From JAKFWF01 sp963750535 (GTDB taxonomy: Bacteria > Pseudomonadota > Alphaproteobacteria > Rhizobiales > Hyphomicrobiaceae), in assembly GCA_963750535.1 (NCBI GenBank), contig CAVVRF010000002.1, forward strand, positions 62,001-126,000: DNA of 64,000 bases, written 5' to 3'. Below are positions 55,415 through 63,532 of this stretch, in pieces. The notes below the pieces were generated by a model that was not told the DNA's origin, did no database searches, and worked only from the letters and a program-made list of their open reading frames with translations. Numbering within the stretch: position 1 is the stretch's first letter; every line of letters starts with the position of its first letter. Position numbers and translations under genes: made by a program.

Positions 55415-55768
55415 ATGAAAAAAGTGCTGATATTCGCCGCAGTCGCCGAGGCCGCAACCGGATTGGCATTGGCGCTTGTTCCCTCATCCGTCGGGCAGTT
55501 GCTGCTGGGCGTGGAGTTTGCCGGCATCGCCGTTCCGGTTGCGCGCGTTGCCGGCATCGCCCTGATCGGGCTGGGCATCGCCTGCTGGCCTGGTCCTCCG
55601 GTGGTCGGCATGTTGGCCTACAGCGTATTGGTCACGCTGTATCTCGCCTACCTCGGCATTGCCGGCGGTCTGGGCGGCATCCTGCTGTGGCCGGCGGTCG
55701 CTCTTCACCTGATCCTGACGGTGCTATTGACGCGGGCGGCAGCGAGCAACCGCGAGACGAAAGCGTAG
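55415..55768 (+). CDS. Small four-helix membrane protein next to the sulfatase
   Basis: Not recognised. 117 residues starting MKKVLIFAAVAEAATGLALA. Four hydrophobic helices with glycine-rich spacing (VARVAGIALIGLGIACWPG; LAYLGIAGGLGGILLWPAVA) and a short charged end. The gene is 85 bp behind the sulfatase on the same strand, and its composition resembles that gene more than the surrounding genome, so the two may have arrived together. Confidence 0.65.
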   Translation: MKKVLIFAAVAEAATGLALALVPSSVGQLLLGVEFAGIAVPVARVAGIALIGLGIACWPGPPVVGMLAYSVLVTLYLAYLGIAGGLGGILLWPAVALHLILTVLLTRAAASNRETKA

Positions 55769-55848
55769 GCGAACGAAGCGCGGCCGCTTGGTCATGCCCG
55801 GCCCGACACGCGGGACTAGACTTTCCGGTACTGTTGGATGCGACATTT

Positions 55849-55901
55849 CCCTCTCCCCCAAGCGCACCTTGCGCGCAGGGGGAGAGGGTTAGGGTGAGGG
55901 G
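55849..55901. repeat. REP-like hairpin, CCCTCTCCCCC family
   Basis: CCCTCTCCCCC and GGGGGAGAGGG pair across AAGCGCACCTTGCGCGCA, followed by TTAGGGTGAGGGG. This motif is a widespread intergenic palindrome in high-GC proteobacteria. Similar copies lie at 55971-56001 and 63385-63450. Confidence 0.75.
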
Positions 55902-55970
55902 CCGCCGCCTGTTCCGAAAGCTGATCGAATCTGGTCGCGCCGATTGAAATTGGCTTCGAGCACGTTGCCG

Positions 55971-56001
55971 CCCCTTTCCCCCGAATTGGCGGGGGAGAGG
56001 G
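55971..56001. repeat. REP-like hairpin, CCCTCTCCCCC family, short copy
   Basis: CCCCTTTCCCCC, loop GAATTGGC, then GGGGGAGAGGG; a shorter copy of the 55849 repeat without the GGGTGAGGGG tail. Confidence 0.65.
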
Positions 56002-56029
56002 CTGCTACCACTGCCACCTCCCCACCGCC

Positions 56030-56167
56030 GTCATCCTCGGGCTTGACCCGAGGACCCATGTTGCCGCGAGCGTTTGGCCAGCGGCCCAGCAAAGCGGCTC
56101 GACGCGCGCCGACCGCTTGAACCATTGATGCTGCGCGATGGGTCCTCGGCACGAGGCCGAGGATGAC
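56030..56167. repeat. Paired palindromic repeat, GTCATCCTCGG family
   Basis: GTCATCCTCGGGCTTGACCC plus GAGGACCCAT at 56030-56059 is the inverse of ATGGGTCCTCGGCACGAGGC plus CGAGGATGAC at 56138-56167. Each half is also a hairpin on its own. The same two-part unit with similar spacing occurs at 59237-59376, so the unit may move as a whole. Confidence 0.8.
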
Positions 56168-56574
56168 ACCGGAATCCTGACCGTGCCGGTGCCGGTTCGG
56201 CTTGCTGCCTCCTCCCCACCGCCGTCATCCCGACGAAGGTCGGGACACGCGGCTACTCACGGCGCGTGCGATGTCGACGGCAGGAGTTCGATGCGGCAGC
56301 GACGGCGCCCTGCTCGGGAACATCGCACCGGCGGATGCATGTCGATCGTCCCGGCCGTCGCGCCCCGCGCGCATCCGCACGACGCCGGAATGACCGAGAG
56401 CAGGTGGGGCCACGGGCCAACCGCAGCCTGGAATTCGTATGATCTCAATTGCAGTAACCATTCCCACTCCGCGAAGGGGCGGGGGGAGCGGATGCCGCTC
56501 TCGAAGCTCTGCAACTCAATCGGGACTGGAAAGGCTCCAACAGCCGCCCGGCCCGTTCGCGCACGCGGCTGCGC

Positions 56575-56615
56575 AAAAAATTCGGCCGGGCGAGGACCTG
56601 CATCCTGCCCGGCCG
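56575..56615 (-). terminator. Intrinsic terminator of the M23 peptidase gene
   Basis: On the minus strand CGGCCGGGC (56615-56607) pairs with GCCCGGCCG (56591-56583), with a 15-base loop, and is followed by AATTTTTT. It lies 30 bp beyond the stop at 56646 and is the clearest terminator in this part of the window. Confidence 0.8.
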
Positions 56616-56645
56616 TCGCTCCTCACCCTCAAACTCTTCTCGCCG

Positions 56646-58142
56646 TCACTGCCTCTCCATGTGCGGCAGCGGATCGACCGGCTTCTGGCCTTGGCGGATC
56701 TCGAAGTGCACCTGGGGCTGATCGACGGTGCCGGTCTTGCCGGCCTTGGCGATCGCCTGGCCGCGCTTCACCTTGTCGCCGCGCTTGACCAGGATCTCCT
56801 CGTTGTGGGCGTAGGCGGTGACCCAGCCGCTGTCATGACGCAGCAGGATCAGGTTGCCATAGCCTTTGAGCTCGGCGCCGGCATAGGCGACAACGCCCTG
56901 CTCCGCGGCCAGCACCTCGGCCCCCAGCGGCACCGCGATGTTGATGCCGTCATTGTGCGTGCTGTCGGAGCGCGGACCGTAGCCGGCGATGACCCGGCCC
57001 TTGACCGGCCAGCGGAATTTCTGCCCACCGGCCGCCGCGACGTCGGGGCCCATGGTGACACCTTTGGCCCCAATCGCCGGCACGGCGTCGGCCGGCTGCT
57101 CTGCCGGCTCGACGGCGGCAACCTGCTGCGTCGGCGCGGCGGTGGAATTGATGATCACCGGCCGGGTTGCGGTCTGGATCACGCGCGGCGTGTCGGAGGT
57201 GACGGCGGCGCCGGCAACCCTGGCGGCCGGCGCGGCGGCCGGGATCGCAGCCGGCGGCGCGGCGGCGGCGGTTGTCGCCGAGCCGGGCACCTTGAGGACC
57301 GTGCCCGGCTTCACCTTGGTCGGATCGGTGATGCCGTTCACCTGCTGCAGCTGGGCGAGCGGGATCTTGTTGGCGCGAGCGATGCCGTAGAGGTTCTCGC
57401 CGGGCTTGACGGTGTGGGTGCCGCCCCACTCAGCCGCCGCCGGCGCAGCCGCGAACGGGCTCGCCGGCGACGAGGTGCCGGCCGGGGTGATCGCGGCAAC
57501 GCGCACCGGCTCGGCGCGCTGGATCGGCTTTTGCGGCGTCCGCGCACGGGCGATCGAACGGCTCGCCGGCAGCACCAGCTTCTGGCCGGGCTTGATCGTC
57601 GGCGAGGTCAGGTTGTTGACGGTCATCAGCTCATTGACCGGCACGGAATGCTTTTTCGCGATGCCGTACAGCGTGTCGCCGGCGGCCACCTCGATCGTCG
57701 CACCGGCAGCGATCGGCTTTGCCTGCACCGGCACGGCCGCTGCCCTGGGCATCGTCGCGCCCGGACGATGCGCCGAGGCTGCGGCGGGCGGCGGCACCGC
57801 GACGCCGGTCGGCTCGGGCAGAGCTGCAACGCGCGGGCTGGCCGAACGATTGGCTGGCGGCGGATAATTTGCCTCGGCGGCGGATGCGCCGCTGTCGGCG
57901 CCGATATCGCCAAGCTTGGCGGCCTCGCCCTTGCGCATGCCCTGCGGCGGGATCGTGGCGCTCTGGCTATCGGTCAGCCCGAAGCCCTGGCCATCGAAAC
58001 GGGAAATGTCGGCGCTGCAACCGGCGGCGAGCATGCCCGCCACGGCGGCCACGCCGAAGGCCTTGAGACGCGAGAGCCGCCCGCCTGCCTCTGGCATCGG
58101 ACGTGAATGGCCCCGGAGACGCACAACTAGATTACGCGACAT
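56646..58142 (-). CDS. LysM/M23 lipoprotein (NlpD-like murein hydrolase activator)
   Basis: Outer-envelope lipoprotein, 498 residues from MSRNLVVRLRGHSRPMPEAG. The lipobox is VAGMLAAGCSAD. Two LysM repeats follow: IEVAAGDTLYGIAKKHSVPV near residue 155 and THTVKPGENLYGIARANKIP near 250, each binding peptidoglycan. Long alanine/proline linkers lead to an M23 domain: FRWPVKGRVIAGYGPRSDST, HNDGINIAVPLGAEVLAAEQ and PQVHFEIRQGQKPVDPLPH. One zinc ligand position (H-x-x-x-D) is altered to HNDGIN, so it may activate amidases rather than cut. It sits beside surE, as nlpD usually does. Confidence 0.9.
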   Translation of the reverse strand: MSRNLVVRLRGHSRPMPEAGGRLSRLKAFGVAAVAGMLAAGCSADISRFDGQGFGLTDSQSATIPPQGMRKGEAAKLGDIGADSGASAAEANYPPPANRSASPRVAALPEPTGVAVPPPAAASAHRPGATMPRAAAVPVQAKPIAAGATIEVAAGDTLYGIAKKHSVPVNELMTVNNLTSPTIKPGQKLVLPASRSIARARTPQKPIQRAEPVRVAAITPAGTSSPASPFAAAPAAAEWGGTHTVKPGENLYGIARANKIPLAQLQQVNGITDPTKVKPGTVLKVPGSATTAAAAPPAAIPAAAPAARVAGAAVTSDTPRVIQTATRPVIINSTAAPTQQVAAVEPAEQPADAVPAIGAKGVTMGPDVAAAGGQKFRWPVKGRVIAGYGPRSDSTHNDGINIAVPLGAEVLAAEQGVVAYAGAELKGYGNLILLRHDSGWVTAYAHNEEILVKRGDKVKRGQAIAKAGKTGTVDQPQVHFEIRQGQKPVDPLPHMERQ

Positions 58143-58382
58143 GGTACACCTCGACTGCCACAAAGGCTTAACCCTGTTCCGGTTAACGACGCCTTAATGG
58201 CCGGGCTCGGCAATTCATCGTGAATGGGGCGGGGCGGGACAGTCTGGAAAACAGACATTGGCGGGATCGGCGCTGAACCGGGATGAGGCATGAAGATCCC
58301 CATACCTGCTCATTTTGCGCGCCTGACGGCCGATTTGCGTCGGCGCCGCGACGGATGGTGGCGGAGCGATGGCATTCAAGAA

Positions 58383-59177
58383 CTAGGTTAACAGAAAGTT
58401 TCGATCGTGAAGGATCGTCACTTCGAGCTTGGCGGCGACCGCGTCGAGCATCGAATTGGCGGTCATGTTCATGGCGAGCGGCGTCACCGAGATGAAGCCG
58501 CCGTAGACCGCGTCGAGGTCGGTGCCGGCGGCGGCGGCGGAGCGGCGGCGCTCATAGGCCAGCCAATAGTAGTGGTCGCCCCAGGTGTCGCGGCGGGCAT
58601 CGATCGACAGCAGGCCCGGATCGCGCCGGCCCTGGCGCGTGACCCGGAGCCCCTCGATCGCACCCGGTTCCCGGTCCGGAAAGTTCACGTTCATCAGGCA
58701 GCCTTCCGGCCATTCGAGTTGCAGCAGCTTGCCGATGATGCCGGGGGCATGCTCGATCGCCGTCTCCCAGCGCGGCATCTTGGACTCGAAGCCGAACGCC
58801 TGGCTAAGCGCGATCGAGCGGATGCCCACCAGAGTGCCCTCGAATGCCGCCGCGATGGTGCCGGAGTAGGTCATGTCCTCCGCCATATTGGCGCCACGAT
58901 TGACGCCGGACAGGATGAGCTCGGGCAGGCGGCCGGCCATGATGTGCCGCACCGCCATGATCACGCTGTCGGTCGGCGTGCCGCGGACGGCGTAGGCGTT
59001 GTCGTCGATCTCGCGCATCCGCAGCGGCTCGTGCAGCGACAGCGAGTGGCCCTTGCCGGACTGGTTGGTCTCCGGCGCCACCACCGTCACGTCGTCGGAG
59101 AGCTTGGCCGCGATCTGGCGCAGCGCGTGCAGGCCCGGTGCGTCGATGCCGTCGTCGTTGGTCACCAGGATGCGCAT
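58383..59177 (-). CDS. surE: 5'-nucleotidase SurE
   Basis: Metal-dependent nucleoside 5'-monophosphate phosphatase, 264 residues. MRILVTNDDGIDAPGLHALR carries the paired aspartates, TNQSGKGHSLSL the serine loop and ELILSGVNRGANMAEDMTYSGTIAAA the asparagine ligand and substrate loop. The C-terminal part (DTDLDAVYGGFISVTPLAMN read from GTDLDAVYGGFISVTPLAMN) is typical. It lies between serS and the NlpD-like gene; the pcm gene often found here is absent, and 58143-58382 holds no recognisable gene. Confidence 0.95.
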   Translation of the reverse strand: MRILVTNDDGIDAPGLHALRQIAAKLSDDVTVVAPETNQSGKGHSLSLHEPLRMREIDDNAYAVRGTPTDSVIMAVRHIMAGRLPELILSGVNRGANMAEDMTYSGTIAAAFEGTLVGIRSIALSQAFGFESKMPRWETAIEHAPGIIGKLLQLEWPEGCLMNVNFPDREPGAIEGLRVTRQGRRDPGLLSIDARRDTWGDHYYWLAYERRRSAAAAGTDLDAVYGGFISVTPLAMNMTANSMLDAVAAKLEVTILHDRNFLLT

Positions 59178-59236
59178 GCGAAAACCTCTGCAACGGGGGC
59201 GGCGCTATCGGCACCATGGTCAAACAGCAAGCAGAT

Positions 59237-59376
59237 GTCATCCTCGGGCTTGGCCCGAGGACCCATCAAGCAGCGAGACTAGCTCCACGCTCGAACCGAA
59301 CGTCGCCTTCGCGAACGGACCTGCGGCACTCGTCCCCGGCCGTACCATGGGTCCTCGGGACAAGCCCGAGGATGAC
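59237..59376. repeat. Paired palindromic repeat, GTCATCCTCGG family
   Basis: GTCATCCTCGGGCTTGGCCC plus GAGGACCCAT at 59237-59266 and its inverse ATGGGTCCTCGGGACAAGCC plus CGAGGATGAC at 59347-59376. Same organisation as 56030-56167. It occupies the serS-surE gap. Confidence 0.8.
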
Positions 59377-59402
59377 AATTCGGGGCGTGGCGCGACCAAC
59401 GG

Positions 59403-60860
59403 TCAAGCGGCGGCAATCCTTTCCAGGCCGCCCATGTACGGCCGCAAGACCTCCGGAATGATGACACTGCCGTCGGCCTGTTGATAGTTCTCGAGGATCG
59501 CCACCAGCGTGCGGCCGACCGCGAGCCCCGAGCCGTTGAGCGTGTGCACGTGCTGCGGCTTGCCGTCCTTCGGGCGGTAGCGCGCCTCCATGCGGCGCGC
59601 CTGGAAGTCGCCGCACACCGAGCAGGACGAGATCTCGCGATAGGCGTCCTGGCCCGGCAGCCAGACCTCGATGTCATAGGTCTTCTGGCGAGGCAAAGCC
59701 CATGTCGCCGGTGCACAGCATGATGGTGCGATAGGCGAGGCCGAGCTTGTCCAGGATGTTCTCGGCCGAGCGGGTCATGCGCTCGTGCTCGGCGAGCGAG
59801 GTTTCCGGCGTGGTGATCGAGACCAGCTCGACCTTGGTGAACTGGTGCTGGCGGATCATGCCGCGGGTGTCCTTGCCGGCCGCTCCGGCTTCCGAGCGGA
59901 AGCACGGCGTGCAGGCGGTGAACCGCCAGGGCAGCTTCGCCTCGTCGATCACCTGCTCGCGCGCGAGGTTGGTGAGCGAGACCTCGGCGGTGGGGATGAG
60001 CCAGAAGCGACCGGAAGATGCCTGTCCACCGGCTCGCAACACTGTAATATTCTGCGAGCGATGTTCTTACAGTTTCCCAGCCAAGAGCATCGAGTATTTC
60101 CGCAGACCCATTGGCTTGGCTCGCGCCTCCGAATCCTCTCCCATTGATCCTCAAGGATGTGATCGAGCGACGTCAAACGCGTCTGAAACAAATCCTCGTC
60201 GAACTTCGGCAGGTTCGCGGTGCCATAGGCGGCCTGATCCTTCACCAGCAGCGGCGGGTTGACCTCGGTGTAGCCGCCGATCTGGCCATTGGCCGGCGCG
60301 GTATGAGTGTCGAGCATGAACTGGGCGAGCGCGCGCTCCATTCGCGCCAGCGCGCCCTTCAGGAACACGAAGCGGGCGCCCGAGACCTTGGCCGCCGCCT
60401 CGAAATCCATCAGGCCCAGCGCCTCGCCGATCTCGAAGTGCTGCTTCGGCTTGAAATCGAACTTCGGCGGCTTGCCGACCCGGCGCACCTCCTTGTTGTC
60501 CTTCTCGTCGGCGCCGTCCGGCACGTCGTCGCGCGGCAGGTTGGGGATGATCGCCAGCATGGACTGGATCTCGGCGTCGATCCGCCGCTCGACCTCCTCG
60601 CCCTGGCCGAGCGTCTCCTTCAAGGTCGCGACCTCGGCCATCAGCTTGGCGGCCAGCGCCTCGTCCTTGGCGCCCTTGGCCTTGCCGATCTCCTTCGAGG
60701 CGGCGTTGCGGCGCGCCTGCGCCTCCTGCAGCGTCGTCAAATGCGCGCGCCGCTTCTCGTCGAGCGCCAGGATGGCAGCCGACTGCGCCGGCAGCCCGCG
60801 CCGCTCGAGACCGGCATCGAAGGCGGCGGGGTTGTCGCGGATCCACTTGAGGTCGAACAC
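59403..60860 (-). CDS. serS: Seryl-tRNA synthetase (interrupted by a ~164-bp insert and a frameshift)
   Basis: Class II synthetase. The coiled-coil arm (AAILALDEKRRAHLTTLQEA to QGEEVERRIDAEIQSMLAII) and the core up to LPKFDEDLFQT are normal, about 227 residues. The next 164 bases do not belong to the family. Then the protein resumes with SGRFWLIPTAEVSLTNLARE, the motif 2 region FRSEAGAAGKDTRGMIRQHQF and motif 3 NGSGLAVGRTLVAILENYQQ. A further extra base lies near 59689 (FAS/QKTYDIEVWLPGQ). Without insert and extra base the enzyme has about 430 residues, normal for SerRS. An essential gene cannot truly be broken, so either the assembly is wrong here or another copy exists. Confidence 0.88.
60016..60179. 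other. Foreign ~164-bp segment inside serS
   Basis: Less GC-rich than the flanking gene (for example CTGTAATATTCTGCGAGCGA) and not similar to SerRS in any frame. Its length shifts the frame, and one of the frames has a stop. It contains GCTCGCA/TGCGAGC and CCAAG/CTTGG dyads but no clear terminal repeats or target duplication. No second copy is seen in the window. Confidence 0.6.
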
Positions 60861-61056
60861 GGCGGCTAGGTCCTGTCGTTAATGGTGTTGCGCCGACGTA
60901 TATGCCCCCTGCCCGGCGTGGTCCAGGAGAAGCGCGCGATGGCGGCCGGCGGTGCATTTGATTGCGCCCCGCTGTCGGAATGCCCACATTCCATTCGTCC
61001 TCGGAAACAGCGGACGGCACCAGCCTCCGCCAGAACCTCAGGAACAGGAACCCCAC

Positions 61057-61419
61057 ATGGCCAAATATGTCGATGGATTTGTACTTCCGCTGCCGAAGAA
61101 GAACATCCAGGCCTACAAGGAGATGTCCGCCAAGGCCGGCAAGATCTGGCTCGAGCACGGCGCGTTGCAGTATGTCGAATGTGTCGGCGACGACGTGAAG
61201 CCGGGCAAGGTGACCTCGTTTCCGCAGGCGGTGAAGCTCGAGGCGGACGAGACGGTGGTGTTCTCGTGGGTCGTCTACGCGTCGCGCGCCGAGCGCGACC
61301 GCGTCATGGCGCTGGTGATGGCCGATCCGCGCCTCAAGGCCTTGCACGACCCCGAGAACAGGATATTCGACGGCAAGCGCATGTTCTGGGGCGGCTTCGA
61401 GACACTGCTGGAGATGTGA
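61057..61419 (+). CDS. DUF1428 family protein (YbaA-like)
   Basis: Cytosolic 120-residue protein with a ferredoxin-like (Dabb/ABM-type) fold. It starts MAKYVDGFVLPLPKKNIQAY after AGGAAC. Family landmarks are KIWLEHGALQYVECVGDDV, ETVVFSWVVYASRAERDRVM and the end FDGKRMFWGGFETLLE. Function unknown. It is divergent from serS and convergent with the TRAP permease gene. Confidence 0.9.
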   Translation: MAKYVDGFVLPLPKKNIQAYKEMSAKAGKIWLEHGALQYVECVGDDVKPGKVTSFPQAVKLEADETVVFSWVVYASRAERDRVMALVMADPRLKALHDPENRIFDGKRMFWGGFETLLEM

Positions 61420-61449
61420 AGCGCACCGGCAGCATGGCGCACATCGTCG

Positions 61450-63352
61450 TCACAGGAACCCGATCGAGATCCATGGCACCGCGGCGACGACGATGGTGCC
61501 GATGATCAGCGCGATCAGGTAGGGCCAGATCGGCCGGATGCCCTCGGCCGGATCGACGCGGCCGATGGCGCAGGCGGCATAGTAGCCGACCCCGAACGGA
61601 GGAGCGAAAAGCCCGACGCCCATGGCGAGGATCACCACCATCGCATAATGCACGTCGTGGATGCCGAGCTGCCGCGCGATCGGGAACAGCAGCGGCCCGA
61701 ACAGCACGATCGCCGGGATGCCCTCGAGCACGCTGCCGAGGATCACGAAGGCGGCGAGCGACACCGCCATGAAGCCGGCCGCGCCGCCCGGCAGCTTCGA
61801 CATCGCGGCGGCGAGCTCGCGCGAGAAGCCAGATTGCGTCAGCGCCCAGGCCATGGCGGTGGCGGCGCCGATGATCAGCAGGATCGCGCCCGACAACGCC
61901 GCGGTCTCGACCAGCACCTGCCACATCCGGTCCCAGCGCACCGGATCGAGCCGCCGCTCGGCCGCCGGCGAGCCCTTGCGCAGCAGCCAATAGGCGACGC
62001 CGATGGCGAGCGTGTAGGCGATGCCGATGGTCGACACCTCGGTCGCCGTCGCCACGCCTTCCACGACCGCGGCGCGGATCAGGAACGGCAGCGCGATCCC
62101 GGGTGCGGCGATCACCGCGCACATCGCGATCACCCGTGGGCTCGCCCGCGTCACGCCGGTCAGGTCCTCGGTCCGCGACCGCCACCACACGACGACGCAC
62201 AAGGCCAGCGCCAGCACCAGCGCCGGCAGCAGCCCGCCGGTGAACAGCGCCGCGATCGATACGTTGCACACCGAGCCGATGGTGATCAGCACCAGCGACG
62301 GCGGGATGGTCTCGCTCATCGCGCCCGACGCCGACAGCAGCGCCACGAGGTCGCCGCCCTTGGCGCCGCGCTTCTTCATCTCCGGGAACAGCACCGGCGC
62401 CACCGCCGCCATGTCGGCGGCCTTCGAGCCCGAGATGCCGGACACGAGGTACATGGCGCCGAGCAGCACGTAGCGCAGGCCGCCGCGCAAGTGGCCGATC
62501 AGGCTCGCCAGGAAGTCGACCATGCCGCGGGCAAGCCCGGTGATCTCGATCAGCAGCCCGAGGAAGACGAACAGCGGCACCGACAGCAGGATGATGTGGC
62601 TCATGCCCTCGTCCATCCGGCTGACGACGATGGTCAGCGGCGAGCGGGTGGTGAGCGCCAGATGCGCGAAGGTGCCGAGGCCGAAGGCAAACGCGATCGG
62701 CACGCCGCCGAGCACCGCCGCGCCGACCAGCAGCACGAAGAACACCAGCAGGCGATAGTTGCCGATCGCCATCAGCATCGGTTTCGACAGGTAGAGCAGC
62801 ACGCCGAGCCCGACCACGATCGCCGCCGCGATGGCGCAGTCGGCGGGCGTCGACGGTGCGGCCGATCCGCAGCAGGCCGAGGATGATCATCAGCGCGAAC
62901 CCGACCGGCAGCGCGGCGGCCCGCCACACGTTCGGAATTTCGAGCGCCGGCGTGACAATCATGATCTCGTCGTGCGCGTATTCGAGCGCCGGCCCCATGA
63001 CGAGCATCAGGAAGGCGAGGCCGGCGACCAGCGCCAGCGCATTGAGGATCGACTTGATCCGTGGGCCGGCACCGTCGACCAGCGCCGACATGCGCATGTG
63101 CTCGGAGCGCCGGTAGGCGACCACCGCGCCGAGCATGGCGAGCCACAGGAACAGGATCGAGGCCAGCTCGTCCGACCAGGTGAACGGGCGGTGGATCACG
63201 TAGCGCGACACCACGCCGGCGAACAGGATCGCGGTCTCGACCAGCACCAGGATGCCGGCCGCCAGCTCGGCGAACCGCCCGATGGCGTGCTCGACCCGCC
63301 CGGCGAGGGAGTGCCGCGCCACGGCCGGCTTGCTAGCGGTCTCGATATGCAT
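61450..63352 (-). CDS. TRAP transporter fused DctQM permease (frameshifted at the junction)
   Basis: Single polypeptide of about 633 residues after ignoring an extra base near 62857. The N-terminal 170 residues are DctQ-like: four helices with VVSRYVIHRPFTWSDELASI. The C-terminal 455 residues are DctM-like: MDEGMSHIILLSVPLFVFLG, VSGISGSKAADMAAVAPVLF and GVGLFAPPFGVGYYAACAIG. No stop or start separates the parts once the frame is restored (RIGRT joined to STPADCAIAAAIVVGLGVLL), so the subunits are truly fused. The receptor gene precedes it at 63533, with a REP-like hairpin in between. Confidence 0.87.
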
Positions 63353-63384
63353 CACGTGCCCTCGGCGCAAATCCAGCGATTTTG

Positions 63385-63450
63385 CCCTCTCCCCCGCCGT
63401 TCCGGGGGAGAGGGCAGAGGCCGGGCTTTTGCCCGGCCGAGGGTGAGGGG
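63385..63450. repeat. REP-like hairpin, CCCTCTCCCCC family, between TRAP genes
   Basis: CCCTCTCCCCC, loop GCCGTTCC, GGGGGAGAGGG, then a second stem GGCCGGGC-TTTT-GCCCGGCC and GAGGGTGAGGGG. Lying between receptor and permease genes of one operon, it could act on mRNA stability as the dctP-dctQ hairpin at 5544 may do. Confidence 0.72.
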
Positions 63451-63532
63451 CGGCCGCTTGTCGTGGATGGCCGCCGCCGCGGCCATGACGAGAAGGGGAG
63501 AGGGGATGGCGGCGCCACGGCCGGCTACCCGG

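Larger units (their letters stand above)
55769..56645. other. Long intergenic region made of palindromic repeats
   Basis: No credible gene is seen in these 877 bases; open frames here have no ribosome site, family likeness or codon bias. The region contains two CCCTCTCCCCC-type hairpins (55849-55901 and 55971-56001), a GTCATCCTCGG-type pair (56030-56167), a related GTCATCCCGACGAAGGTCGG tract near 56223, and the terminator of the M23 peptidase gene at its right end. Confidence 0.7.

Noticed and set aside
53245..55611. 788-codon open frame antisense to the arylsulfatase
   Set aside because: The sulfatase on the other strand has a signal peptide, metal site and CSPTR motif; the antisense translation is low-complexity.
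55769..56645. Protein-coding genes in the 877-bp gap
   Set aside because: All open frames overlap palindromic repeats and lack ribosome sites or family likeness.
58143..58382. Remnant of a pcm gene between surE and the NlpD-like gene
   Set aside because: No segment of protein-isoaspartate methyltransferase could be recognised in any frame.
60016..60179. Self-splicing intron in serS
   Set aside because: Far too short for group I or II introns, and no recognisable intron core or boundary motifs.
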